This document shows positions 18,107-25,963 of a stretch of DNA of 64,000 nt, piece by piece; the stretch's first letter is position 1; every line of letters begins with the position of its first letter. The notes beneath the pieces were generated by a model, which did not search any database, was not told the origin of the DNA, and saw only the letters and a program-made list of their open reading frames with translations. The translations under genes and the position numbers were made by a program. Origin of the DNA: Campylobacter novaezeelandiae (GTDB taxonomy: Bacteria > Campylobacterota > Campylobacteria > Campylobacterales > Campylobacteraceae); contig NZ_QPGR01000003.1 of NCBI RefSeq assembly GCF_004323845.1, positions 62,001 through 126,000 on the forward strand. The letters run 5' to 3'.

Positions 18107-18746
18107 GTACTTTTCTTAAAGCTAAGCTTGCTAATGCCAAACCAAATGAAGCGGTCACCCCCATAAAAGAACCAAGATCTTTACAATTGGGATTTTCATC
18201 TGAAAAAACTACTTCAAAATTTCCTTTAAAACCAGACTTTCTAAGCTCATAACGGAATTTTTTAGCCAGTGCGTCTCCGTGTGTTTTAAAAATGCTTGCT
18301 GTTTTAATGCGTGTTGGATCAAGTTTTCTAGCTCCTCCTGTAGAAGAAATAAATATTTGATTTTTAAAATTTATAGCATTAGCCAAAGCAACTTTAGCAG
18401 GTATATCATCAATAGCATCAATAATAAGATCAAATTTACTTAAATCAAAATTTTTCAAAAAAGTATGATCAATTTTTGTAACTATGCCTTTAGCATTATA
18501 AATTCTTTCAAAAACTTTTGCTTTGTATTCATCTATAAATTCGCTATGAAGTTGGCGATTTTGATTGGTGATTTCAAATTTATCAGCATCAATTAAAGTA
18601 AGATCACTAAAACCAGTGCGAAAAAGAGCATCAACACATATGCCTCCTACTCCACCAAGTCCACAAACTAAAACTTTTATTTTAGAAAGTTGATTAAACT
18701 TTTCTTCTTTTAAAAGCCATTTTATACGTGTAAATCTATCATTCAT
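18090..18746 (-). CDS. tcdA: TcdA-like E1/ThiF-fold enzyme (tRNA ct6A cyclase)
   Basis: This 218-residue ThiF/MoeB-like adenylating enzyme has GLGGVGGICVDAL (nucleotide-binding, residue about 30), LIDADKFEITNQNRQ and a FDLIIDAIDDI block. The TNxNRQ and SSTGGARKLDPTRI patterns fit TcdA/CsdL, which cyclises t6A37 to ct6A in tRNA, better than MoeB or ThiF. It lacks the MoeB zinc Cys pairs. It overlaps surE by 4 nt and the GNAT gene by 17 nt. Confidence 0.8.
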   Translation of the reverse strand: MNDRFTRIKWLLKEEKFNQLSKIKVLVCGLGGVGGICVDALFRTGFSDLTLIDADKFEITNQNRQLHSEFIDEYKAKVFERIYNAKGIVTKIDHTFLKNFDLSKFDLIIDAIDDIPAKVALANAINFKNQIFISSTGGARKLDPTRIKTASIFKTHGDALAKKFRYELRKSGFKGNFEVVFSDENPNCKDLGSFMGVTASFGLALASLALRKVLDKKS

Positions 18747-19516
18747 TTTTTTCCTTTAAGCCATTTTTTAGTATTTTTCAATTTTTTATATGCTGTAAGA
18801 TCAAGCATTATTGGAGTAATGGTTGCATAGCCTTGTTTTAAAAGAACTATATCGCTATTTTTTTCTTTTTCATGTTTTAAATTAGCACTTGCAAGCCAAA
18901 AATATTTTATTCCCCTAGGATTTGTATTAGAATGAGCTTTGTAAGTGTAAACTCTTTTTCCTGCTTTACAAATTTTTATACCTTTAAATTCAGTTTTTGA
19001 AGAAGGAAAATTTACATTTAAAAATTCTTTTTTATCTAATGGAAAACCTTTATCAAAAATGGTTTTTATGAGTTTTTTAGTTATTTTTAAAGCATTTTTA
19101 TAATCAAGTTTTTCATTTTTTTTATAAAACTGCGAAAGTGCTATAGCTGGAATTCCTTGTAAGACTGCTTCCATAGCTCCTGCACAAGTTCCAGAATAAG
19201 TAATATCTTCTCCTACATTAGCCCCTTTATTTATCCCGCTAATTACAAGATCGGGCAATCTTTTTTTATACAAAGTATGAAGTGCTAAATAAATACAATC
19301 AGCAGGAGTGCCATCATCAAGCTTATAAAATCTTTTTTTAATCTTAACAAAGCGAAGAGGTTTTGTAAGGGTAATGGAGTGAGCACAAGCAGATTTTTCG
19401 CAAGAAGGTGCAACTACGGTAATTTTGGCTTTAAATTCTTTTTTAAGCATTTTTATAAGTTTTTTTAAACCTTCGCTTTCGTAACCATCATCATTGGTTA
19501 TTAAAATTCTTTTCAT
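18743..19516 (-). CDS. surE: 5'/3'-nucleotidase SurE
   Basis: This 257-residue metal-dependent survival phosphatase begins RILITNDDGYESEGL, the SurE metal-site signature. PSCEKSACAHSIT, DGTPADC, SGINKGANVGEDITYSGTCAGAMEA and a C-terminal LLKQGYATITPI-type domain follow. It dephosphorylates nucleoside monophosphates. It is the first gene of the minus-strand operon and is divergent from peb3. Confidence 0.95.
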   Translation of the reverse strand: MKRILITNDDGYESEGLKKLIKMLKKEFKAKITVVAPSCEKSACAHSITLTKPLRFVKIKKRFYKLDDGTPADCIYLALHTLYKKRLPDLVISGINKGANVGEDITYSGTCAGAMEAVLQGIPAIALSQFYKKNEKLDYKNALKITKKLIKTIFDKGFPLDKKEFLNVNFPSSKTEFKGIKICKAGKRVYTYKAHSNTNPRGIKYFWLASANLKHEKEKNSDIVLLKQGYATITPIMLDLTAYKKLKNTKKWLKGKK

Positions 19517-19655
19517 TAAAATAATTTATCCTTAAAAATTTTTCAGACTGATTTTAACATTAAGTTTATAAAAACTCTCTTTTTTATAACTAAATTACTT
19601 TTCGTTATTAATTTATTATTACAATTAAAATCCATAAAAAATATAAAGGAAATAA

Positions 19656-20408
19656 ATGAAAAAAATTATTAGTTTATTTGGTGCTATTGCTTTAGCTTTA
19701 AGCGTAGCTAATGCTGATATTAACCTTTACGGTCCAGGGGGTCCTCATACAGCTTTAAAAGATGTTGGAACTAAATATACAGAAAAAACGGGTGTTAAAG
19801 TAAATGTTAATTTCGGTCCTCAAGCAACTTGGTTTGAGAAAGCAAAAAATGATGCTGATATTTTATTTGGAGCTTCAGATCAATCAGCTTTAGCTATAGC
19901 AAGTGATTTTGGTGAAGAATTTAATATAAAAAATATCAAGCCATTGTATTTTAGAGAAGCTATCATTCTGACTCAAAAAGGAAATCCTTTAAATATTAAA
20001 GGTTTAAAAGATTTAGCTAAGAAAGAAGTAAGAATTGTTGTTCCAGAAGGAGCAGGAAAAAGTAATACTTCAGGAACAGGTGTTTGGGAGGATATGATAG
20101 GAAGAACTAAAAATATTAAAATGATACAAGATTTTAGAAAAAATATTGTAGCTTTTGTGCCAAATAGTGGAAGTGCTAAAAAACTTTTTGCAGAAAATAA
20201 AGCAGATGCTTGGATAACTTGGCTTGATTGGTCAAAAAGTAATCCAGATATAGGAACTGCAGTACAAATAGAAAAAGATTTAGTTATATACAGAACTTTT
20301 AATGTTGTCGCAAGAGAAAATTCAAATCAGGAAGTAAAAGATTTTATTAACTTTTTAAGTTCTAAAGAAGCAAAAGAAATCTTTAAAAAATACGGATGGA
20401 GAGAATAA
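19656..20408 (+). CDS. peb3: PEB3-like periplasmic phosphoglycerate-binding protein
   Basis: The protein has 250 residues with a signal peptide (about 1-20). It is a type II periplasmic binding-fold protein, with the anion site around VPEGAGKSNTSGTG and conserved WITWLDWSKSNPDIGTA. PEB3 of C. jejuni is a major surface antigen that binds 3-phosphoglycerate and resembles AcfC. The known N-glycosylation site there is Asn90 in D/E-x-N-x-S/T; here residues 88-92 are E-F-N90-I-K, so Asn90 is present but the Ser/Thr is missing. RBS AAAGGA lies 7 nt before the ATG. It is a single gene, divergent from surE. Confidence 0.92.
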   Translation: MKKIISLFGAIALALSVANADINLYGPGGPHTALKDVGTKYTEKTGVKVNVNFGPQATWFEKAKNDADILFGASDQSALAIASDFGEEFNIKNIKPLYFREAIILTQKGNPLNIKGLKDLAKKEVRIVVPEGAGKSNTSGTGVWEDMIGRTKNIKMIQDFRKNIVAFVPNSGSAKKLFAENKADAWITWLDWSKSNPDIGTAVQIEKDLVIYRTFNVVARENSNQEVKDFINFLSSKEAKEIFKKYGWRE

Positions 20409-20471
20409 GTCTGTATTAAACTTCAAAATTATTTATATAGATTAATTCTTAATTTGATAAGCCATTTTTGC

Positions 20472-20477
20472 TATAAT
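20472..20477 (+). promoter_or_regulatory. Likely -10 box of pepE-dcuC
   Basis: TATAAT follows TTTTTGC (extended Campylobacter type), 36 bp ahead of the pepE ATG. AAAGGG at 20500-20505 is the ribosome-binding site. Confidence 0.65.
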
Positions 20478-20512
20478 TGCTTTTTTAAAAAAATTTTTTA
20501 AAGGGTTTTTTT

Positions 20513-21223
20513 ATGTTAAATCTTTTGCTTTTAAGCAGTTCTAGTTATAAAGATACTGGCTATTTAACACATGCAAAATCTTTTATAGAAGATTTTTTGC
20601 AAGAATGTGATGTTAAGGATGAGTCTATACTTTTTATTCCTTATGCAGGCGTAAGAAGGACTAATGAAGAATACGAAATAAAAGTAAAAGAAAGTTTAAA
20701 TAAAGATAATATTATTTCTATACATCATTTTAAAAATTTAAAAGAAGCAATTTCAAAAGCTAAGGTTTTTTTAGTGGGTGGTGGAAATACTTTTATGCTT
20801 TTATCTAAACTTTATGAATATGATTTGCTTGAAATTTTAAAAAAACGTATTCAAGAAGGTGCTTGTTATATAGGATGGAGTGCAGGATCTAATATAGCTG
20901 GAAAAAGTATTAAAACAACCAATGATATGCCAATTATTATGCCAAAAAGTTTTGATGCTTTAAATGTTTTTCCTTATCAAATAAATCCCCATTTTATAAG
21001 TGGTAAAATTCAAGGTCATAATGGAGAAAGTAGAGAAGAAAGATTAGAAGAATTTTTAATCGCAAATCCTAAAGATCAAATTTATGCCATTCCTGAAGGC
21101 TCTGCCTTAAGGATACAAGAAAATAAAATAAAAATTATAGGTCATAATTCTGTACTTAAATTAAGTTATCCTATGAAAAGCGAAATTTTAGAACTCAATC
21201 AAGAATATAATTTTAAGGGTTAA
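20513..21223 (+). CDS. pepE: Peptidase E (alpha-aspartyl dipeptidase)
   Basis: This 236-residue S51-family serine peptidase cleaves N-terminal Asp dipeptides. Motifs: FLVGGGNTFMLL near residue 86, nucleophile elbow GWSAGSN with Ser123, then MPIIMPKSFDALNVFPYQINPHF and GHNGESREER. PepE is cytosolic and narrow in specificity, releasing aspartate. It forms a pair with the DcuC-type carrier one base downstream. I do not recall pepE at this site in C. jejuni NCTC 11168, so it is likely accessory. Confidence 0.9.
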   Translation: MLNLLLLSSSSYKDTGYLTHAKSFIEDFLQECDVKDESILFIPYAGVRRTNEEYEIKVKESLNKDNIISIHHFKNLKEAISKAKVFLVGGGNTFMLLSKLYEYDLLEILKKRIQEGACYIGWSAGSNIAGKSIKTTNDMPIIMPKSFDALNVFPYQINPHFISGKIQGHNGESREERLEEFLIANPKDQIYAIPEGSALRIQENKIKIIGHNSVLKLSYPMKSEILELNQEYNFKG

Positions 21224-21224
21224 A

Positions 21225-22529
21225 ATGCAAACATTTTATCTTTTTGCTTCAATTGTAGGAACATTAATAGCTATTATTTTACTTATAAGAAAAGCAGAAA
21301 CAAAAACTGTTTTAATTGGTGTTGGTTTTATCCTTTGTTTGATTTCATTAAAGCCCATTGATGCTTTAAATGCTTTTACAACAGCTATGACGAAAGCTTC
21401 TTTGCTTAAAGCTATTTGTGCAAGTATGGGTTTTGCTTTTGTGATGAAATTTACTAAGTGTGATGTTCATTTGGTAAGATTGCTTACTGCACCTTTAAAA
21501 AATTTAGGTTTTTTCTTGATTCCTATAGCTTTTATTATTACATTTTTTATTTCTATCGCAATTCCTTCGGCAGCAGGATGTGCTGCAGCTGTTGGTGCAA
21601 CATTAATTCCTCTTTTAATGGCATCAGGTATTAAACCTGCTATGGCAGCAACTGCTGTTGTAAGTGGAACTTTAGGTGGAGTTTTGAGTCCTGGGACTTC
21701 TCATAATAGCATAGTGGCAAATATGAGTGGTTTTTCTGTTCCTCAAGTAATAGGTGTTCAGCTTAATAATGCTATAGTTGCTGGTATTATAGTTTGTATC
21801 TCTTTAATGATTATGGCTTTGATTTTTAAAGATTATACAAAAGGTATTGTTTATAAGGCTAAGACTCAAGATAATAATGAAACAATGATACAAAAAGTAA
21901 ATGTTTTATATGCTTTAATGCCTTTGGTGCCCATTATTATTTTGGTAATTGGAGCCAGTGATTTGCCAAAGTATCAGTTTTTGAGCCCTTTTTTAGAGTG
22001 GACAACTAAGATAGGTGTTGCTGAAGCTATGCTTTTGGGTGCAATTTTGGCAATCATTGTTACAATGAGTAAACCAAGTGAAATTTGTAAAGAATTTTTT
22101 AGCGGTATGGGAAGTTCTTATGCTAATGTTGTAGGTATTATCATAGCGGCAAGTGTTTTTGTAGCTGGACTTAAAGCATGTGGAGCTATTGATGCGGTAA
22201 TTGAGTTTTTAAAAAATGAACAACATTATGTTAGTATTGGTGGAACCTTTATACCTTTTTTAATGGCTATAGTTACAGGATCTGGTGATGCCCCTACCAT
22301 AGCTTTTAACGAGTCAATCACTATACATGCAGCAGCTTTGGGCTTTGATCAAGTAGAATTAGGAACCGCGGTTACTATAGCAGGAGTATTAGGGCGTGTA
22401 ATGTCTCCAATTTTAGCAGCAAATATTATAGTAGCTGCTATAGCAGGAACCAATACTATAGAAATTGTCAAAAGAACTGCTTTAGGATCAATTGTTTCTC
22501 TTTTTGTAATAGCGTTTATTATGCTTTAA
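21225..22529 (+). CDS. dcuC: DcuC-family C4-dicarboxylate carrier
   Basis: This 434-residue, mostly hydrophobic protein has about 12 membrane segments. Family blocks are IAIPSAAGCAAAVGATLIPLL, SGTLGGVLSPGTSHNS and TGSGDAPTIAFNES. DcuC carriers move succinate, fumarate, malate or aspartate across the inner membrane, often by exchange. It starts one base after pepE, so they are translated together. Aspartate freed by PepE could be exported or exchanged here, or converted to fumarate; this is inference. The stop lies in a shared terminator with pepT. Confidence 0.86.
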   Translation: MQTFYLFASIVGTLIAIILLIRKAETKTVLIGVGFILCLISLKPIDALNAFTTAMTKASLLKAICASMGFAFVMKFTKCDVHLVRLLTAPLKNLGFFLIPIAFIITFFISIAIPSAAGCAAAVGATLIPLLMASGIKPAMAATAVVSGTLGGVLSPGTSHNSIVANMSGFSVPQVIGVQLNNAIVAGIIVCISLMIMALIFKDYTKGIVYKAKTQDNNETMIQKVNVLYALMPLVPIIILVIGASDLPKYQFLSPFLEWTTKIGVAEAMLLGAILAIIVTMSKPSEICKEFFSGMGSSYANVVGIIIAASVFVAGLKACGAIDAVIEFLKNEQHYVSIGGTFIPFLMAIVTGSGDAPTIAFNESITIHAAALGFDQVELGTAVTIAGVLGRVMSPILAANIIVAAIAGTNTIEIVKRTALGSIVSLFVIAFIML

Positions 22530-22544
22530 TTTAAAGCATAATAA
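22516..22544. terminator. Bidirectional terminator between dcuC and pepT
   Basis: A perfect 14-bp palindromic stem (22516-22529 / 22531-22544, one-base centre) includes the dcuC stop codon and ends 3 bp before the pepT stop. Both flanks supply A/T runs. Confidence 0.75.
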
Positions 22545-22546
22545 AT

Positions 22547-23779
22547 TTAAGAATTTTTACTTGCTAAAATGATGATTTCTTGTAAAACCTTACTTGCTGC
22601 TTTTAAAGATTTTACCGGTAGATATTCGTAAATAGAGTGAAAATTATGTGCTCCTGTAAAGATATTAGGGCAAGGTAAGCCTTTTTGTGATAGCACAGCT
22701 CCATCATATCCACCGCGCATTGGTATAATCTTTGCTTTGATATTCAAATTTTCATAAGCTTTTAAGGCTAGTTTTATGGGTAAGGCATCTTCACTTTTTA
22801 GAGAATTAAACACATTTTTATATCTATCATTTAATTTTATATTAATTTTTTCATCTCCCCAAAGCTTCTTGCAAGCATCGCTTAAATCTTTTAAAAACTG
22901 CATTCTTTGTTTATATTTTTCATCATCAAATTCTCTCACATCCATCTTTAAAATAGTTTTTGCACTATTTCCTTTTAATTCTTTTACCCAAAAATACCCT
23001 TCTTTATTCTCTGTATATTCAGGTGCTTCGCCACGTGGGAGCATAGAAATGAATTGATGAGCTAAAATTAAAGAATTTACAAGCTTATTTTTTGCACTCA
23101 TAGGGTGTGCTGAAACACCTTGAAAGATTACTTCTACATCTCCTGCGTTCCAATTTTCATACATAAATTCTCCTATGCCACAACAATCTAGACAATACCC
23201 AAAATCAGCCTTAATTTCTTTAATATCAAAAGCTTTAGCTCCTTTTAATCCTTGTTCTTCATCAGGTAAAAATCCTACTATTATATCGCCGTGTTTAATA
23301 TCTGGATTTTTAACAAAAAATTCTAACATATCCATAATAGCTGCAATAGCTGCTTTATCATCAGCACCTAATAAGCTTGTGCCGTCTGTATGGATAATCT
23401 CATCTCCTATATAATTTTTTAGTTCTTTAAATTCACTTTCTTTAAGGTAAATATTTAAGTCTTTATTTAAGCAAATATCCCCACCTTTATAAGGTGTAAT
23501 TTTGGCTTTTGTATCATTTGTTTGTTCCATACTAGTATCTAAATGTGCAAAAAATGCTATACTTGGAGCATTAGAAGTATTTGCTGGTAAAATTGCAGTT
23601 GTAATAGAATTTTCACGTCTTTTAATCTCATTTAAACCCAACTCTTTTAATTCTTGTTCTAATAATATGGCTAATTCCATTTCTTTTGGATTTGAAGGTA
23701 TAATTCCTGCTGCGCCATTGTCTTTATTGGTTGTAGTATTAATCTTTGTATAATTTATAAATCTTTCTACTATATCCAT
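22547..23779 (-). CDS. pepT: Peptidase T (tripeptide aminopeptidase)
   Basis: This 410-residue M20B metallopeptidase has zinc-site blocks FFAHLDTSMEQ (H-x-D), LLGADDKAAIA and LPDEEQGLKGA. The dimerisation-domain region includes FQGVSAHPMSAKNK, and the C-terminus has PMRGGYDGAVLSQKG and FTGAHNFHS. It releases the N-terminal residue from tripeptides in the cytosol. It converges with pepE-dcuC and has its own promoter. It forms a peptide-use group with them. Confidence 0.94.
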   Translation of the reverse strand: MDIVERFINYTKINTTTNKDNGAAGIIPSNPKEMELAILLEQELKELGLNEIKRRENSITTAILPANTSNAPSIAFFAHLDTSMEQTNDTKAKITPYKGGDICLNKDLNIYLKESEFKELKNYIGDEIIHTDGTSLLGADDKAAIAAIMDMLEFFVKNPDIKHGDIIVGFLPDEEQGLKGAKAFDIKEIKADFGYCLDCCGIGEFMYENWNAGDVEVIFQGVSAHPMSAKNKLVNSLILAHQFISMLPRGEAPEYTENKEGYFWVKELKGNSAKTILKMDVREFDDEKYKQRMQFLKDLSDACKKLWGDEKINIKLNDRYKNVFNSLKSEDALPIKLALKAYENLNIKAKIIPMRGGYDGAVLSQKGLPCPNIFTGAHNFHSIYEYLPVKSLKAASKVLQEIIILASKNS

Positions 23780-23810
23780 GTTTTAATCCTTAAATATTTT
23801 ATTCAAGATT

Positions 23811-23816
23811 ATTATA
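23811..23816 (-). promoter_or_regulatory. Likely -10 box of pepT
   Basis: On the minus strand TATAAT sits 31 bp upstream of the pepT ATG, with AAGGAT near the start as ribosome-binding site. Confidence 0.5.
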
Positions 23817-23972
23817 TATAATATTTAGTTTATTGGCATTTAAGATGTGATATGTTTTATGATGTTATTATCTTGAATAGTTTTTATTTAGATGTTTAAA
23901 TAGTTGCAGTTTTATTTTAAAGTAAGTAATGATTATATAATAATCTAAGAGTTTTGGTTTTGGCTTAATTTA

Positions 23973-24005
23973 TTTAAAGCCATTACAATTTGCAATGGCT
24001 TTAAA
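23973..24005 (-). terminator. Terminator of the ADP-ribosyltransferase gene
   Basis: A perfect 12-bp stem (23973-23984 / 23994-24005) with a 9-nt loop ends 4 bp from the stop codon of the toxin-like gene. The rest of the 230-bp gap to pepT is AT-rich and holds only the pepT promoter. Confidence 0.7.
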
Positions 24006-24009
24006 ATCG

Positions 24010-24765
24010 TTAGAACTCTTTTGGTTGTTTTAAATTGTCTACTTTTTCAACTTCACAAGGTTGATTGATATAACAAGGACCTGTCATTTTGACATAAATT
24101 GTTAATTTTTTATGATCTTTGGATATTTCATAAGATTCTATACTTAAAACCCTATTTCTTGGAAAAAGTAATTCATATTGACTTTCAAATGCAGCAAGTC
24201 CCTTTAAAGAAACAAAAAGTGCATCTGAGTATTTTGGAACTTTTATAACAAGTTCAACAGGTCGGGTTTGAAATACACTATTTCTAATTGTAGTAGTAGA
24301 CATAAACCCATAGTCTCTGTATTTTTTATGATTAATAAATTCTAAATAATGTTTAGCCCTTTCTGTAAATTTTCCATCTTTATAAATTTGAGAAAAATAA
24401 CTTTTATCTAAAAGTCTAAATATAAAACTTAGATTTTCATAACGATAAACTATTAAATTTTCAAATATAATTGTTTTTCCTAAAGCTTGATCAAGCTTTT
24501 TTACCATTTCTTTTTGTTTTTCATCTAAAGAAGAAAGTCCTTCTCCATTTCTTAATTTGCTATTTATTGTTACAAAATCTCCATAAGTATATTGATAAAC
24601 TATATTTTTCTCTTCTTGAGACAAAACATTATTGCCATAAAGTTTTAGCCACCAATTTATTGCTTCCCATCCATGTTTAAATTTTTTATAACCTGCATCA
24701 TCATAATATCCCATTAAAGATGCCTGAAATCCTAAAAACAAAAGTAAAAAAATGATTTTTTTCAT
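24010..24765 (-). CDS. Secreted C3-like mono-ADP-ribosyltransferase (putative exotoxin)
   Basis: The protein has 251 residues from ATG 24765, with AAGGAG 6 nt upstream; a GTG two codons earlier overlaps that site and is rejected. Residues 1-19 are a Sec signal peptide. The mature part follows the clostridial C3/VIP2 ADP-ribosyltransferase pattern in order: YTYGDFVTINSKLR (residues 59-72), catalytic-site Arg108 in VYRYE, S156-T-T in GFMSTT, and FESQYELLFPR with Q196-x-E198. Q-x-E is the form seen in C3-type enzymes, which modify Asn or Gln on Rho GTPases; E-x-E enzymes modify Arg. The tail has two Cys (231, 237). It is a single gene with its own promoter and terminator, and no binding component is adjacent. 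The target and export past the periplasm are unknown. Confidence 0.8.
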   Translation of the reverse strand: MKKIIFLLLFLGFQASLMGYYDDAGYKKFKHGWEAINWWLKLYGNNVLSQEEKNIVYQYTYGDFVTINSKLRNGEGLSSLDEKQKEMVKKLDQALGKTIIFENLIVYRYENLSFIFRLLDKSYFSQIYKDGKFTERAKHYLEFINHKKYRDYGFMSTTTIRNSVFQTRPVELVIKVPKYSDALFVSLKGLAAFESQYELLFPRNRVLSIESYEISKDHKKLTIYVKMTGPCYINQPCEVEKVDNLKQPKEF

Positions 24766-24800
24766 TTGCACTCCTTTGATTTGAATTTGGGTTATAATTG

Positions 24801-24806
24801 ATTATA
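24801..24806 (-). promoter_or_regulatory. Likely -10 box of the ADP-ribosyltransferase gene
   Basis: TATAAT on the minus strand, 36 nt ahead of the ATG at 24765. The rest of the 226-bp gap to zupT shows only AT-rich sequence. Confidence 0.55.
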
Positions 24807-24997
24807 TACTATATAAGTGTCTTTTCTAGGAAAATTATGTATAAAATAGTAAATTAAGATATAAATAGTATTAAATATAAAGAAATACCATAGAATTTTA
24901 TGTTACAAAAAGTAATATATTTAAATAAGTTTTAGAGCTATATAGAATTTTTTATAGAAATATTTTTAAAAAAGATTGAAAATTAAATAGTTTATTT

Positions 24998-25873
24998 TTA
25001 AGGATTTAACAAAATTAGACTTATTGCCATTACAGCCATACCAAAAACTAATCCATATAGACTATCATGAGCTTTATCATAGGTTTTAGCAGCGGGGAGT
25101 AATTCATCAAAAGAGATAAAGATCATTATTCCAGCTACTACAGCAAAGGTAATAGCTAAAGTAAGTTCATTCATAATAGGTAAAATTAAAAATGCACCAA
25201 CAATAGCTCCTATAGGTTCAGCTACTCCAGAAAGAGCCGAATAAATAAAAGCCTTTTTTTTATCATTTGTAGCGTGATAAATAGGTAAAGAAACTGCCAT
25301 TCCTTCTGGAATATTGTGTATAGCAACAGCAACGGCTATAGCTATACCAAAACTAAGATTATCAAGACTTGAAATAAAAGTGGCAAATCCTTCAGGAAAA
25401 TTATGTATGGCTATAGCAAGAGCAGTAAATATCCCCGTTCTTTTTAAGGCTTTAGTGTTGATTTTTTTAAGTGGTTCTCCAGGATGAAAATGTGGAGTTT
25501 TTTCATTTTTTTTAGGTAAAGGGCAAATTTTAAGTTCGCTTAAATCTTCTTTTGGTTCATGTGGATTAACATCTTCTGGGATAAATTTATCAATAATAGC
25601 TGATAGAAAAATACCACCAAAAAAACATAAGAGTGCTAGAAGTTCTCCATAGCTTGAATTATAATATTTTTTAAAATCAATCAAAGCAGAAGGTAAAATT
25701 TCCATAAAAGAAATATAAATCATTACTCCAGCTGAAAATCCAAGTCCAAAAGAAAGAATTCTTAAATTATCATTTTTACTAAAAAAAGCAATTATTGAAC
25801 CAATTGCAGTTGAAAATCCAGCAAGTATAGTTAAAATTATCGCTATTAAAAGTTGTTCTAGTGTAAATTCCAT
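24998..25873 (-). CDS. zupT: ZIP-family zinc transporter ZupT
   Basis: This 291-residue protein has about eight membrane segments and both ZIP metal motifs, AIHNFPEG and AIHNIPEGMA. A His-containing cytoplasmic loop (CPLPKKNEKTPHFHPGEP, near residues 117-134) lies before them. It imports Zn(II) and some other divalent metals. It stands alone, divergent from lpxB and upstream of the toxin-like gene. In NCTC 11168, as I recall, zupT lies elsewhere. Confidence 0.92.
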   Translation of the reverse strand: MEFTLEQLLIAIILTILAGFSTAIGSIIAFFSKNDNLRILSFGLGFSAGVMIYISFMEILPSALIDFKKYYNSSYGELLALLCFFGGIFLSAIIDKFIPEDVNPHEPKEDLSELKICPLPKKNEKTPHFHPGEPLKKINTKALKRTGIFTALAIAIHNFPEGFATFISSLDNLSFGIAIAVAVAIHNIPEGMAVSLPIYHATNDKKKAFIYSALSGVAEPIGAIVGAFLILPIMNELTLAITFAVVAGIMIFISFDELLPAAKTYDKAHDSLYGLVFGMAVMAISLILLNP

Positions 25874-25963
25874 AAAAATATTATAACCAAAATTATTAAT
25901 GATTGATAGTTTAAGTAAGTTTTGGTTAAAATTTAAATTTTAATCTTGATAAAGAGTTAGATA

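Noticed and set aside
24766..24771. GTG start two codons upstream of the ADP-ribosyltransferase ATG
   Set aside because: It abuts AAGGAG, leaving no spacing; the ATG at 24765 has the right spacing and begins a normal signal peptide.
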